A DNA stretch of 64,000 nt, from the NCBI RefSeq assembly GCF_900108485.1, contig NZ_FNXF01000008.1:10415-74414 (forward strand), in the 5' to 3' direction. The translations under genes were made by a program, and so were the position numbers. The DNA comes from Rheinheimera pacifica (lineage in GTDB: Bacteria > Pseudomonadota > Gammaproteobacteria > Enterobacterales > Alteromonadaceae). Numbering within the stretch: position 1 is the stretch's first letter; every line of letters begins with the position of its first letter. Below, in pieces: positions 1 through 9,236 of the stretch. The notes under the pieces are model-generated. The model ran no database searches, was not told the DNA's origin, and saw only the letters and a program-made list of their open reading frames with translations.

Positions 1-77
1 TGGCTCCCCAGACTGGACTCGAACCAGTGACCTACGGATTAACAGTCCGCCGCTCTAACCAACTGAGCTACTAGGGA
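1..77 (-). tRNA. tRNA-Asn (anticodon GTT)
   Basis: On the minus strand the sequence folds as a complete tRNA. The 7-bp acceptor stem is TCCCTAG with CTGGGGA, followed by discriminator G and an encoded CCA at bases 3-1. The anticodon loop is CTGTTAA (anticodon GTT) and the T-loop is GGTTCGAGTCC. It closely resembles gammaproteobacterial tRNA-Asn. The gene begins exactly at the window edge, so further tRNAs could lie beyond it. Confidence 0.95.
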
Positions 78-614
78 ACAGCATTCAACGGGGCGCAATA
101 CTAATGCCAGCTATACCCTCTGTCAACACTTTGCCACAGGGATTTTCGCCATCTTGTATCACTTGCATAATGTTTAAACAAAGCGCTGCTTTTAGCTGCA
201 GTAACAGCGCAATACTTTAGTCATAAACGGGGGGCAGGCTGGCTATTGCTACACCAGTGTTGTCGGGTGCTGGCCACACTTACCCACAGAAGCTGTGGAT
301 AAGTCTGTGAGTTGTACGGTGGTTTCTTCGGCGAAGGCTTGATTCTGTTGAGATGCAAGCAGGTCAAGCAAGTTGCGATGAATTTTTTAATGTAATAAAA
401 ACAATGGCATATATATTATTGTTGCAAATTGATGATCTGCCGGAAAATAAATAACTGGCACGAAATAAGCACGGCGGAATTGTGAACTATTTTGCCGTTT
501 AGCAGATAATTTCAGCAAAATAAGCCTGCGTTAGCAGCAAAAGCCGGGAAATTAACGTGGCCGTAGCGGTGGCTTTTCTCTACAATAGCGCCATGCCGGT
601 TAAAAGCTGTAATT
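78..614. other. 537-bp intergenic region upstream of the MATE-uvrB pair
   Basis: I see no credible protein-coding gene here. It holds the promoter region of the divergent tRNA-Asn and of the rightward MATE/uvrB pair, the DnaA-box-like inverted repeat at 280-302, and an AT-rich stretch around 375-425 that could contain a promoter. I could not pick a convincing -35/-10 pair. No LexA-type CTGT-N8-ACAG box was found. Confidence 0.6.
280..302. promoter_or_regulatory. Inverted pair of DnaA-box-like 9-mers
   Basis: TTACCCACAG at 280-289 and CTGTGGATAA at 293-302 form a 10-bp inverted repeat with one mismatch and a 3-base spacer. The right arm contains the perfect consensus DnaA box TTATCCACA read on the minus strand; the left arm differs at one position. 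No T-run follows, so it does not look like a terminator. In E. coli a DnaA box lies in the uvrB control region, and here the next operon carries uvrB. Function is inferred. Confidence 0.45.
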
Positions 615-1976
615 ATGACTACCTCTTCCCGTATTAAACCTTCATTAATTCATGATGATATTAAGTCGACGCTGGTGGCGATGACATTACCCATGCTGGT
701 GGGGATGATCACATTAATGACATTCAGCCTGGTTGATACATTTTTTATCAGTATGCTCGGTACTGAGCAACTGGCGGCGATCAGTTTTACTTTTCCCATT
801 TCGTTTGCCCTGATCAGCCTGGTGATAGGCCTGAGTATTGGTACTTCTGCGGTTATTGCCAAAGCACTGGGCGCCGGGCGTTTAACCGAAGCACGTACCG
901 ATGGCCAGGTGGCTTTGTGGTTATCCGGTATTTTGGTGGCACTGCTGGCGATACCGGGCTATTTGTTTAGCGATACCTTGTTCGGCCTGCTGGGGGCCAG
1001 TGACACGATTTTAGTGTATATCCGCCAGTATATGGATGTCTGGTTTGCCGGTGCCGTGCTGCTGGCGTTGCCAATGGTAGGCAATGCTGTGTTGCGTGCC
1101 GCTGGCGACACCAAAACACCCAGCATTATTATGGCGTGCTCGGGGCTGGTAAATGCGGTGCTTGACCCGCTGCTGATTTTTGGCCTGGGGCCGATACCGG
1201 CGCTTGGCATGCAGGGCGCGGCGATAGCCACGCTGGTTTCGTGGGTATTTGGCTCGGTATTAATTATTTACTTACTGGTTAAGCGCGATCTGATCAGCAC
1301 CAGTTGGATCAACGCCACCCAGTTAAATCTGGTGTGTCGTAAAATTTTGCGTATCGGCTTACCGGCCGCCGGCGCCAATATGTTAACGCCATTGGCGATG
1401 GCTGTGCTAACGGCAATACTGGCCAATTACGGTGCCTCGGCAGTAGCGGCATTTGGCGTTGGCGCCCGGATTGAAAGTATTGCCTGTCTGGTGGTACTGG
1501 CACTGTCGATGACATTACCGCCTTTTGTCAGCCAGAACTATGGTGCCGGTTTATTAGGCCGGGTGCAGCAAGCCTACCGTTTATGTGGCCGTTTTGTGCT
1601 GTTATGGCAGTTGGCTATTTACCTGTTGCTGGCAGTACTGGCGGTGCCGCTGGCCAGACTGTTTAGCAGTGAAGCAGAAGTAGTGCGTATTATCTGCCAG
1701 TTTCTCTGGATAGTGCCGCTGGCATATGGCCTGCAGGGCATTACCATTTTAACCAATTCCTCTTTTAATGCGTTACACCAGCCAGGCAGTGCGCTGTTGT
1801 TAAGTTTGATCCGCTTATTTGTGTTTTATGTGCCGCTGGCCTGGCTTGGTGGCAAACTCTATGGGGTTACCGGCTTGTTTATTGGCTGCGTAGTCGCAAA
1901 TATATTTACTGCAGCCCTGGCCTGGAGTTGGTTTAACCGGGCTATACAGCGTTCACAGCAGGAGATCACAACATGA
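615..1976 (+). CDS. MATE family multidrug efflux transporter
   Basis: 453 residues, the usual length for a MATE (NorM/DinF superfamily) cation-coupled drug/organic cation antiporter. About twelve hydrophobic segments are visible in two six-helix halves. The N-terminal half has the typical run of polar-flanked helices with [18 protein letters not shown] near residues 38-55, and RAAGDTKTP near residue 160 is a family signature. It should sit in the inner membrane and export cationic toxic compounds. The start ATG at 615 has only a weak ribosome site. Its stop overlaps the uvrB start by four bases (ATGA), so the two are probably co-transcribed and translationally coupled. Substrate unknown. Confidence 0.9.
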   Translation: MTTSSRIKPSLIHDDIKSTLVAMTLPMLVGMITLMTFSLVDTFFISMLGTEQLAAISFTFPISFALISLVIGLSIGTSAVIAKALGAGRLTEARTDGQVALWLSGILVALLAIPGYLFSDTLFGLLGASDTILVYIRQYMDVWFAGAVLLALPMVGNAVLRAAGDTKTPSIIMACSGLVNAVLDPLLIFGLGPIPALGMQGAAIATLVSWVFGSVLIIYLLVKRDLISTSWINATQLNLVCRKILRIGLPAAGANMLTPLAMAVLTAILANYGASAVAAFGVGARIESIACLVVLALSMTLPPFVSQNYGAGLLGRVQQAYRLCGRFVLLWQLAIYLLLAVLAVPLARLFSSEAEVVRIICQFLWIVPLAYGLQGITILTNSSFNALHQPGSALLLSLIRLFVFYVPLAWLGGKLYGVTGLFIGCVVANIFTAALAWSWFNRAIQRSQQEITT

Positions 1977-3970
1977 CACGTGCATTTGAGCTGGTATCAC
2001 ATTACCAACCCGCCGGTGATCAGCCCGAAGCCATTAATAAACTGGTAGAAGGCTTAGAAGCCGGTCTGGCACACCAGACGTTGCTCGGCGTTACCGGCTC
2101 AGGTAAAACCTTTACTATGGCCAATGTTATCGCGCGGGTAGACCGGCCAACACTGATCATGGCGCATAATAAAACGCTGGCGGCACAGCTTTATGGTGAG
2201 ATGAAAGAGTTCTTCCCGAATAATGCCGTGGAATACTTTGTGTCGTACTACGACTACTACCAGCCCGAAGCCTACGTGCCCTCTACCGATACCTTTATTG
2301 AAAAAGATGCCTCTATTAACGAGCACATCGAGCAAATGCGCTTATCGGCAACCAAGGCACTGATGGAGCGGCGTGATGTTGTGATTATTGCTTCAGTGTC
2401 GGCTATTTACGGCCTTGGCGATCCGGAATCCTATATGAAAATGCTGCTGCATTTAAAAGTAGGCGACATTGTTGATCAGCGCTTTATTTTACGCCGCCTG
2501 GCCGAGTTGCAATACAGCCGCAACGACATCGAGTTTCAGCGCGCCACTTACCGGGTGCGTGGTGATGTGATTGATATTTTCCCGGCCGAGTCAGACGACA
2601 TTGCTGTCAGGGTAGAGCTGTTTGACGAAGAAATTGAGCGCATCAGTATTTTTGACCCGTTAACCGGCTCGGTAGAAAAAGTAGTAACCCGCTATACCGT
2701 TTATCCGAAAACGCACTATGTTACGCCGCGCGAAAAAATACTTGCTGCGGTAGATGAAATTAAAGTTGAGCTGAAACAGCGCCGTGATGAGCTATTGGCT
2801 AACAATAAGCTGGTAGAAGAGCAACGTTTAAGCCAGCGTACCTTATTTGATATCGAAATGATGGTAGAACTGGGTTACTGCTCGGGCATCGAAAACTACT
2901 CGCGCTATTTATCCGGCCGCGCCAACGGCGAGCCGCCGCCAACCTTACTGGATTACTTTCCGGCCGACGGCCTGATGTTTATTGATGAGTCGCACGTTAC
3001 GGTGTCGCAAATTGGCGCTATGTATAAAGGTGACCGCTCACGTAAAGAAAACCTGGTTAATTATGGCTTTCGCCTGCCATCGGCGCTGGATAACCGGCCG
3101 CTGAAATTTGATGAGTTTGAAGCTATAGCGCCGCAGCGTATTTATGTGTCGGCAACACCGGCCGTGTATGAGCTGGAGCAATCGGCCGGTGAAGTGGTCG
3201 AGCAGGTAGTGCGGCCCACCGGCCTGGTTGATCCGCTGATTGAGATCCGCCCGGTGGCAACCCAGGTAGATGATTTGCTGTCGGAAGCTTTTATCCGGGC
3301 TGAGCGTAAAGAGCGCGTGCTGGTTACCACGCTAACAAAAAAAATGGCCGAGGATTTAACCGATTATCTGAATGAGCATGGTGTCAGAGTGCGTTACCTG
3401 CACTCGGATATTGATACCGTTGAACGGATGGAGATTATCCGCGATTTACGCTTAGGCGTATTCGACGTGCTGGTCGGTATTAACCTGCTGCGTGAAGGCT
3501 TAGATATTCCCGAAGTGTCGCTGGTGGCGATACTGGATGCAGACAAAGAAGGCTTTTTACGCTCTGAGCGCTCGCTTATTCAAACTATCGGCCGTGCAGC
3601 ACGTAACCTCGAAGGCCGGGCCATACTTTATGCCGATCGCATTACCGGCTCTATGCAACGGGCGATAGACGAAACTGACCGGCGTCGCGCCAAGCAGCAG
3701 CAATTTAACCTTGAGCATGGTATTTCACCTACTGCTATTAAGAAGAAAATTGCCGATGTTATGGACTTAGGTCAGGATGCCAGCCCGGCACTACCGATGG
3801 TGGCGGAAAGAGTCAGAATGATTAAAGGTAAAACTTCTTATCAGGTAGAAGCTGAGATTAAGCAACTGGAGCAAAAAATGCTGCAGCATGCCCGTGATCT
3901 TGAGTTTGAACAGGCTGCCCAGCTACGCGATAAAGTGCATATGTTAAAACAAGCGTTGCTGGAGATTTAA
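1973..3970 (+). CDS. uvrB: UvrABC excinuclease subunit B
   Basis: 665 residues against about 670 in E. coli. UvrB is the damage-verifying helicase-like subunit of nucleotide excision repair, loaded by UvrA and then recruiting UvrC. Visible features are Walker A GVTGSGKT at residues 39-46, the beta-hairpin region rich in tyrosine ([13 protein letters not shown], near 92-105), the DESH Walker B box, helicase motif VI region QTIGRAARN, and a C-terminal UVR coiled coil that binds UvrC (about 625-660). The gene begins inside the MATE stop codon. No SOS (LexA) box lies immediately upstream, unlike E. coli uvrB. Confidence 0.98.
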   Translation: MTRAFELVSHYQPAGDQPEAINKLVEGLEAGLAHQTLLGVTGSGKTFTMANVIARVDRPTLIMAHNKTLAAQLYGEMKEFFPNNAVEYFVSYYDYYQPEAYVPSTDTFIEKDASINEHIEQMRLSATKALMERRDVVIIASVSAIYGLGDPESYMKMLLHLKVGDIVDQRFILRRLAELQYSRNDIEFQRATYRVRGDVIDIFPAESDDIAVRVELFDEEIERISIFDPLTGSVEKVVTRYTVYPKTHYVTPREKILAAVDEIKVELKQRRDELLANNKLVEEQRLSQRTLFDIEMMVELGYCSGIENYSRYLSGRANGEPPPTLLDYFPADGLMFIDESHVTVSQIGAMYKGDRSRKENLVNYGFRLPSALDNRPLKFDEFEAIAPQRIYVSATPAVYELEQSAGEVVEQVVRPTGLVDPLIEIRPVATQVDDLLSEAFIRAERKERVLVTTLTKKMAEDLTDYLNEHGVRVRYLHSDIDTVERMEIIRDLRLGVFDVLVGINLLREGLDIPEVSLVAILDADKEGFLRSERSLIQTIGRAARNLEGRAILYADRITGSMQRAIDETDRRRAKQQQFNLEHGISPTAIKKKIADVMDLGQDASPALPMVAERVRMIKGKTSYQVEAEIKQLEQKMLQHARDLEFEQAAQLRDKVHMLKQALLEI

Positions 3971-4042
3971 CCGCTTTGCCGCTAATTTGTACACCGGCAA
4001 TATTCTGTTGCAAAACAGCGGCCTTAAAGCCACTAAGGTTCA

Positions 4043-4071
4043 TTGATTGTTCAGTGATAACTGCATAGTAT
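4043..4071 (+). promoter_or_regulatory. Candidate sigma70 promoter of the outer-membrane protein gene
   Basis: TTGATT (4043-4048) and TAGTAT (4066-4071) are separated by exactly 17 bp, each matching 4 of 6 consensus bases. The expected transcript start near 4078 leaves a leader of about 50 bases before the ATG at 4129. Confidence 0.4.
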
Positions 4072-4128
4072 GCGCGCGGGTTGGTGCCTGACACGCAACC
4101 CCTGTGCATTCAATCAGGAAGGACAATT

Positions 4129-4914
4129 ATGAAACGTACTTTATTAGCTTCTTTTATCGCCGCTTTCTCTGTTTCTGCGATGGCAAACACATATCAGCAC
4201 CAGTCCGATGCCGGTTTTGGCTGGGGTGACGTCGGCAACGGCGAAATACAAAACTGGTCGTTACGGCATGAATTTTATTTAACGCCGGTAAGTTACGGCA
4301 CAGTACCTTATGCTGAAGCGGCGTTTATCAGCCGTAATGCCAGCGTACATGCAGGTTACAGCTACAGCAATATAGATTTCCCGGGTGAGCCTGACGATAG
4401 CATCAGCGGCTGGGAAGTGGGTGGTGTGTATCAGGATATGGCGCATAACTTCTATGCGGCAATTAATGTTAATGAATTTAACGGTTCTGATGATCGCATA
4501 ATTGAAGCCAGCCTGGGTTATTTTGTCAGCGGCGACTGGCTGGTAAAACTCGATGCACGCCAAAGTCGGCCAGACGGTGAGGGCAGCTATACTGAATATG
4601 GCGTGAGCACGAAAAAATTACTGAAACTGGAAAACGGTAATTTTATTAATATCGAAGCCAGCTACATGGATCAGAAAAAACTGGATGAATCTGAGTTTGG
4701 TGTTGCCGCCGATTATTATTTTGGCCGCAATATTTCTGTAGGTCTGGCGTATAACTGGTTGTCAGATGACGTAGTCAGTGCTGATAAAGACAGCATCACT
4801 GTACGTGGCAGTTGGTATTTACAGCCGAATCTGGCTTTACATGCTGCGGTAATTTTTGACGATCTGGCGACAGCTGATGACGTATACATGCTGGGCGCCA
4901 GCTACCGTTTCTGA
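4129..4914 (+). CDS. Putative outer-membrane beta-barrel protein
   Basis: 261 residues from the ATG at 4129, chosen because AGGAAGG precedes it by five bases and a clean signal peptide follows (MKRTLLASFIAAFSVSAMA, cleavage after AMA). An upstream in-frame GTG at 4081 would bury the signal. The mature protein alternates polar and hydrophobic residues and ends in a terminal phenylalanine (YRF), the usual signal for BAM-dependent insertion. I do not recognise a named family; a small porin-like barrel is most likely. It stands alone, with its own candidate promoter and a strong terminator. Confidence 0.75.
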   Translation: MKRTLLASFIAAFSVSAMANTYQHQSDAGFGWGDVGNGEIQNWSLRHEFYLTPVSYGTVPYAEAAFISRNASVHAGYSYSNIDFPGEPDDSISGWEVGGVYQDMAHNFYAAINVNEFNGSDDRIIEASLGYFVSGDWLVKLDARQSRPDGEGSYTEYGVSTKKLLKLENGNFINIEASYMDQKKLDESEFGVAADYYFGRNISVGLAYNWLSDDVVSADKDSITVRGSWYLQPNLALHAAVIFDDLATADDVYMLGASYRF

Positions 4915-4939
4915 TTAACATCAGCCTGGCTGAAGCTAA

Positions 4940-4962
4940 CCCGCCCTGGTGGCGGGTTTTTT
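4940..4962 (+). terminator. Rho-independent terminator
   Basis: CCCGCC (4940-4945), a 5-base loop, GGCGGG (4951-4956), then six T. It ends the outer-membrane protein transcript. Confidence 0.9.
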
Positions 4963-5084
4963 CATGGCCCAAGCACAAAATATGCTGTGAACAGGCTGAT
5001 TTTAATGTTAAATACAGCGTTCCGCCCAGACTTGGCTACGCTTTAACAGCACCTTTGTTTTATTACTGTTTCAGGATGATACCT

Positions 5085-6176
5085 ATGCTGCACTTTCGGC
5101 CGCTTGTTTTTCTGTCAATATCCGCTGTATTTCTGCTTAACGCTTGTTCAAAACCTGAACCCGAATTAACGCCGCAACTGGTACGGCCGGTAAAGCTGCA
5201 TCAGATAAGTGCAGATGCCAGCGGCGCCGTACGGCAGTTTCCGGCGGTGGTAGCCCCGACAGAACGTGCCAGTTTAACCTTTCGTGTCAGCGGTAAACTG
5301 GTACAGCTGGTGGCTAGGCCGGGGCAGGCGGTTGAAAAAGGCCAGTTGCTGGCCAGGCTGGATGATACCGATTTTAAACTAAAGCTGGATCAGGCCCGTG
5401 CCCGCTTTGAGCTATCGCAAACCCAGTTTACCCGCTCTGAGCAGTTAATAAGCCAGAAGCTGGTGTCACAAGCCGTATATGATGAAGCCAAAGCCCAGCT
5501 ACAGGTAGCGCAGGCCGATTTATCCACGGCTGAAACGGCTCTGAGTTACACCCGGCTGGAAGCGCCTTTTGCCGGTAATATTTCCCGTCTACTGGTTGAG
5601 AACCACGAGAATGTTGCGGCACAGCAGGCAATTATGGAGCTGCAGGTGCGCGATCAGGTAGATGTGGTGATCCAGGTGCCGGAAGATGTGATATCTAACG
5701 TGCGTAAAGACTTCGACTACCAGCCCGAGGTGGTGTTCGACTCGCACCCGCTATACCGTTACCGCGCCCGTATTCGTGAATGGGACACCCAGGCAGATCC
5801 GGCTACCAACAGCTTTAAGGTGGTGTTTAGTATGCCCACGCCAACAGACTTTAATGTGCTGTCGGGTATGACAGCGAATGTTATTGCTGAGGTCAGTAAA
5901 ATCAGCAATGTGTATATTGACGCCTTGTTTATTCCGGCCAGTGCTATTTTTATGCCCGGCAGCGATCCGCTGGCATCACAGCAAAGCTATGTCTGGGTTT
6001 ATGACAACGACAGCGGCACTGTTAGCAAGCGTGCCGTTACCGTTAGCAGCTTAACCAGTGCCGGTGCGGCGATAACGTCTGGCCTGGCAGTGGGTGAGCA
6101 GGTGGTGAGCGCTGGTGTGCAACAGTTAACTGAAGGCCAGCAGGTCAGGCCCTGGGTGCGTGAGCGGGGGCTGTAA
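5085..6176 (+). CDS. RND efflux periplasmic adaptor (lipoprotein)
   Basis: 363 residues. The ATG at 5085 is preferred because AGGA (5073-5076) lies eight bases upstream; the in-frame ATG at 5076 overlaps that site. It has a lipoprotein signal with LLNAC (Cys about residue 21), so it is probably anchored in the membrane. The rest follows the HlyD/AcrA membrane-fusion plan: a biotinyl-lipoyl-like half motif (RPGQAVEKGQLLARLDD), a helical hairpin, the second half (YTRLEAPFAGNISRLLVENH), and beta-barrel and membrane-proximal domains. It bridges the pump encoded two bases downstream to an outer-membrane channel not encoded here. Confidence 0.9.
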   Translation: MLHFRPLVFLSISAVFLLNACSKPEPELTPQLVRPVKLHQISADASGAVRQFPAVVAPTERASLTFRVSGKLVQLVARPGQAVEKGQLLARLDDTDFKLKLDQARARFELSQTQFTRSEQLISQKLVSQAVYDEAKAQLQVAQADLSTAETALSYTRLEAPFAGNISRLLVENHENVAAQQAIMELQVRDQVDVVIQVPEDVISNVRKDFDYQPEVVFDSHPLYRYRARIREWDTQADPATNSFKVVFSMPTPTDFNVLSGMTANVIAEVSKISNVYIDALFIPASAIFMPGSDPLASQQSYVWVYDNDSGTVSKRAVTVSSLTSAGAAITSGLAVGEQVVSAGVQQLTEGQQVRPWVRERGL

Positions 6177-6178
6177 GC

Positions 6179-9100
6179 ATGGATCTGGCGCGTTATTTTA
6201 TTCACTACCGCACATCATCCTGGCTGTTTGCTGCCATTTTATTGTTTGGCGGTATAGTGTCGTACCTTGGGTTGGGGCGGCTGGAAGACCCGCAATTTAC
6301 CTTGAAGCAGGCGTTAATTATTACCTCGTACCCCGGTGCTTCGCCGTTACAGGTAGAAGAAGAGGTGACGTACCCGCTGGAAAATGCCATTCAGCAATTA
6401 CCCTATGTAAATCATGTTACTTCAGTGTCTACCGCAGGCTTATCGCAGCTGATGGTAGAAATGAAAGACACCTACCGCGCTAAAGAACTGAAACAAATCT
6501 GGGATGAGCTGCGCCACAAAGTCAATGATTTACAGCCGCAATTGCCACCTGGCGTGCAAACACCACAGGTAAAAGATGATTTTGGTGATGTGTACGGTAT
6601 TTTATTTGCCATTACCGGTGACGGTTATGGCGAAGATGAACTGCGCGACTACGTTGATTTTTTGCGCCGTGAGTTGGTACTGGTACCCAGTGTAGGCAAA
6701 GTGGCGGTAGGCGGTGTACAGCAGGAGCAGGTTATTGTTGAAATTTCCCGCCCGCGCTTAACAGCGCTTGGCATAGCACCGCAAACCTTATCAGCCTTGC
6801 TGCAAAGCCAGAATATGGTGGCCAATGCCGGTTCAATTAAAGTAGGGCCGGATCGGCTGCGTATTTACCCTACCGGCGAGTTTCAGTCGGTGGCCGAGCT
6901 GGAAAACCTGATTATCAGCAGCCCGGATTCAAAGGAGCTGATTTATTTAGGTGATGTTGCCCGCGTGTATCGTGAAAATGCTGAAGTACCCAGCCAGTTG
7001 ATCCGTTTTGGTGGCAAAAATGCCCTGACGCTGGGCGTGTCGTTTTCTGGCGGGGTTAACGTCGTGGATGCCGGAGAGCAAATTCAGCAACGCCTGGCCC
7101 AGCTGGAGTACAACAAACCGGTGGGCATAGAGCTGCATACCATTTATAACCAGCCAGACGAAGTGGCCGGCTCGGTCAGCAGTTTTATTATTAACCTGGC
7201 AGAAGCTGTTGCCATTGTTATTGTGGTGCTGCTGGTATTTATGGGGCTGCGCAGCGGTATTTTAATTGGTCTGATTTTGCTGCTTACAGTGCTTGGCACC
7301 TTTATTTTTATGCGCCAGATGAATATTGAGCTACAACGTGTTTCGCTGGGCGCTTTGGTTATTGCGCTGGGGATGCTGGTCGATAACGCCATTGTTATTA
7401 CCGAAGGCATTTTAATTGGTATGCAGCGGCGCTTAAAACTGGCTGATGCGGCCAGTTTAATTGTGAAACAAACGCAGTGGCCGTTGCTGGGCGCCACCGT
7501 TATTGCCATTGCTGCTTTTGCGCCGATAGGGCTGTCCAGTGATGCCACCGGCGAATTTGCCGGCAGTTTATTTTGGGTGTTATTGGTGTCGTTGTTATTA
7601 AGCTGGGTAACGGCAATTACCCTGACGCCATTTTTTGCCAGTATGCTGTTTAAAGACAAACTGCAACAAAGCAGCGAGCCAACAGAGCTGTATCAGGGGG
7701 TTATTTTTACGCTGTACCGTAAGGTATTGCATATAGCTTTGCGTTACCGGCTGGCAACCTATGCATTGACACTAAGCTTACTGGTGGTAGCGGTTATTGG
7801 TTTTGGTAAGGTAAAACAGGTGTTTTTCCCGCCGTCGAATACGCCTATTTTCCTGGTGGATTTATGGCAACCCGAAGGCACTGATATTCGTCATTCTGCA
7901 CAAGATGCCGTGGCGCTGATGAATTATATCACCAGCCTTGAAGGGGTTAGCCATGTTACCAGCACCAGTGGCCGCGGGGCCGATCGCTTTATGCTGACCT
8001 ATCAGCCGGAAAAGAGCTTTGCTGCCTACAGCCAGCTTATTGTCAGAGCCGAAGATCGTGAGCAGTTACCGGCACTAATGCAGCAAACCCGCAATTATAT
8101 TACCGAGCAGTTACCACGGTTGCAGTACAAGTTACTGCGGCTTGAAGTGGGGCCCTCGACACCGGCGAAAATAGAAGCCCGCTTTAGCGGTGCCGACCCT
8201 GATGTGCTGCGCCAACTGGCGGCACAAGCGCAAAGCATTCTGCTGGCCGATGGCCGCGCCGTTAGTGTGCGTGACAACTGGCGTGAGCGCACCAAAGTGA
8301 TCCGGCCGCGCTTTAATGAAGCCATGGCGCGCCGCGCCGGTATCAGCAAACAGGATATTGATGATGTGTTGCTAAGCAGTATGTCGGGTCGCACTGTCGG
8401 CATTTACCGGGACGGTACCCATTTGCTGCCGATAGTGGCCCGCTCTCCGCTGGCTGAACGGGATAACCTCGACGCCTTGTATGACTTGCAGGTTTACAGC
8501 AATAAACTGCAGCGCTATGTGCCGATAACCCAGGTTGTTACCGGTTTTGAGCTGGTATGGGAAGAAGCGCAAATTCAGCGCCGTGACCGTAAACGCACGG
8601 TCACGGTAATGGCCGATCATGACAACTTATCTGATGATACCGCTTCAGCATTGCTGGCACGGGTAAAAGCTGGCATTGAAGCGATTGACTTGCCAACCGG
8701 CTATTTCCTCAGTTGGGGTGGCGAATATGAAGCCCAGCAAAAAGCGCAAAAGGCACTGTTTAGCTCATTGCCGCTGGGTTATCTGATGATGTTTATTATT
8801 ACCGTACTGCTGTTTAATTCACTGCGCAGTGCATTGGTGATCTGGGCTTGTGTGCCACTGGCTATTATCGGTGTGAGTTTTGGCTTACTGCTGCTGGGCG
8901 CGCCTTTTGGTTTTATTGCGCTGCTTGGGTTTTTAAGCTTATCCGGCATGCTGATCAAAAACTGTATTGTGCTGGTAGAGCAGATAAAGCTGGAGCTGGA
9001 GGAAGGCAAAGCGGCGTTTAACGCGGTATTTGACAGCGCGGTAAGCCGGGTGCGGCCGGTGTCAATGGCGGCTATTACCACTATTTTGGGCATGTTGCCG

Positions 9101-9235
9101 CTGTTGGGTGATGATTTTTTTGCCAGTCTGGCAGTAGTGATTATGTTTGGCCTGGGTTTTGCCACCATACTGACATTGCTGTTTTTACCTGTGCTGTACT
9201 GCAGCGTATTTAAAATAAAAACGATACAGGAATAA
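6179..9235 (+). CDS. RND multidrug efflux permease (AcrB/HAE family)
   Basis: 1018 residues, the usual size of an inner-membrane RND pump. It has one N-terminal helix, a large periplasmic porter loop, a block of helices 2-6 (residues about 330-480), helix 7, a second periplasmic loop, and the last helices. Helix 4 contains the proton-relay aspartate in LGMLVDNAIVITEG. The gene follows the adaptor by two bases and is followed after one base by the peptidase gene, so all three are probably one transcript. No TolC-type partner is adjacent, so a shared channel is likely used. Substrate cannot be told from sequence. Confidence 0.93.
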   Translation: MDLARYFIHYRTSSWLFAAILLFGGIVSYLGLGRLEDPQFTLKQALIITSYPGASPLQVEEEVTYPLENAIQQLPYVNHVTSVSTAGLSQLMVEMKDTYRAKELKQIWDELRHKVNDLQPQLPPGVQTPQVKDDFGDVYGILFAITGDGYGEDELRDYVDFLRRELVLVPSVGKVAVGGVQQEQVIVEISRPRLTALGIAPQTLSALLQSQNMVANAGSIKVGPDRLRIYPTGEFQSVAELENLIISSPDSKELIYLGDVARVYRENAEVPSQLIRFGGKNALTLGVSFSGGVNVVDAGEQIQQRLAQLEYNKPVGIELHTIYNQPDEVAGSVSSFIINLAEAVAIVIVVLLVFMGLRSGILIGLILLLTVLGTFIFMRQMNIELQRVSLGALVIALGMLVDNAIVITEGILIGMQRRLKLADAASLIVKQTQWPLLGATVIAIAAFAPIGLSSDATGEFAGSLFWVLLVSLLLSWVTAITLTPFFASMLFKDKLQQSSEPTELYQGVIFTLYRKVLHIALRYRLATYALTLSLLVVAVIGFGKVKQVFFPPSNTPIFLVDLWQPEGTDIRHSAQDAVALMNYITSLEGVSHVTSTSGRGADRFMLTYQPEKSFAAYSQLIVRAEDREQLPALMQQTRNYITEQLPRLQYKLLRLEVGPSTPAKIEARFSGADPDVLRQLAAQAQSILLADGRAVSVRDNWRERTKVIRPRFNEAMARRAGISKQDIDDVLLSSMSGRTVGIYRDGTHLLPIVARSPLAERDNLDALYDLQVYSNKLQRYVPITQVVTGFELVWEEAQIQRRDRKRTVTVMADHDNLSDDTASALLARVKAGIEAIDLPTGYFLSWGGEYEAQQKAQKALFSSLPLGYLMMFIITVLLFNSLRSALVIWACVPLAIIGVSFGLLLLGAPFGFIALLGFLSLSGMLIKNCIVLVEQIKLELEEGKAAFNAVFDSAVSRVRPVSMAAITTILGMLPLLGDDFFASLAVVIMFGLGFATILTLLFLPVLYCSVFKIKTIQE

Positions 9236-9236
9236 T

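Noticed and set aside
5055-5084. Earlier starts for the RND adaptor
   Set aside because: ATG at 5085 has a well-placed AGGA and gives a standard lipoprotein signal; earlier starts add aromatic residues before it and lack a ribosome site.
7144-7659. Minus-strand open frame of 171 residues inside the RND permease
   Set aside because: Antisense to conserved transmembrane helices, with no start signal; the openness follows from codon bias.
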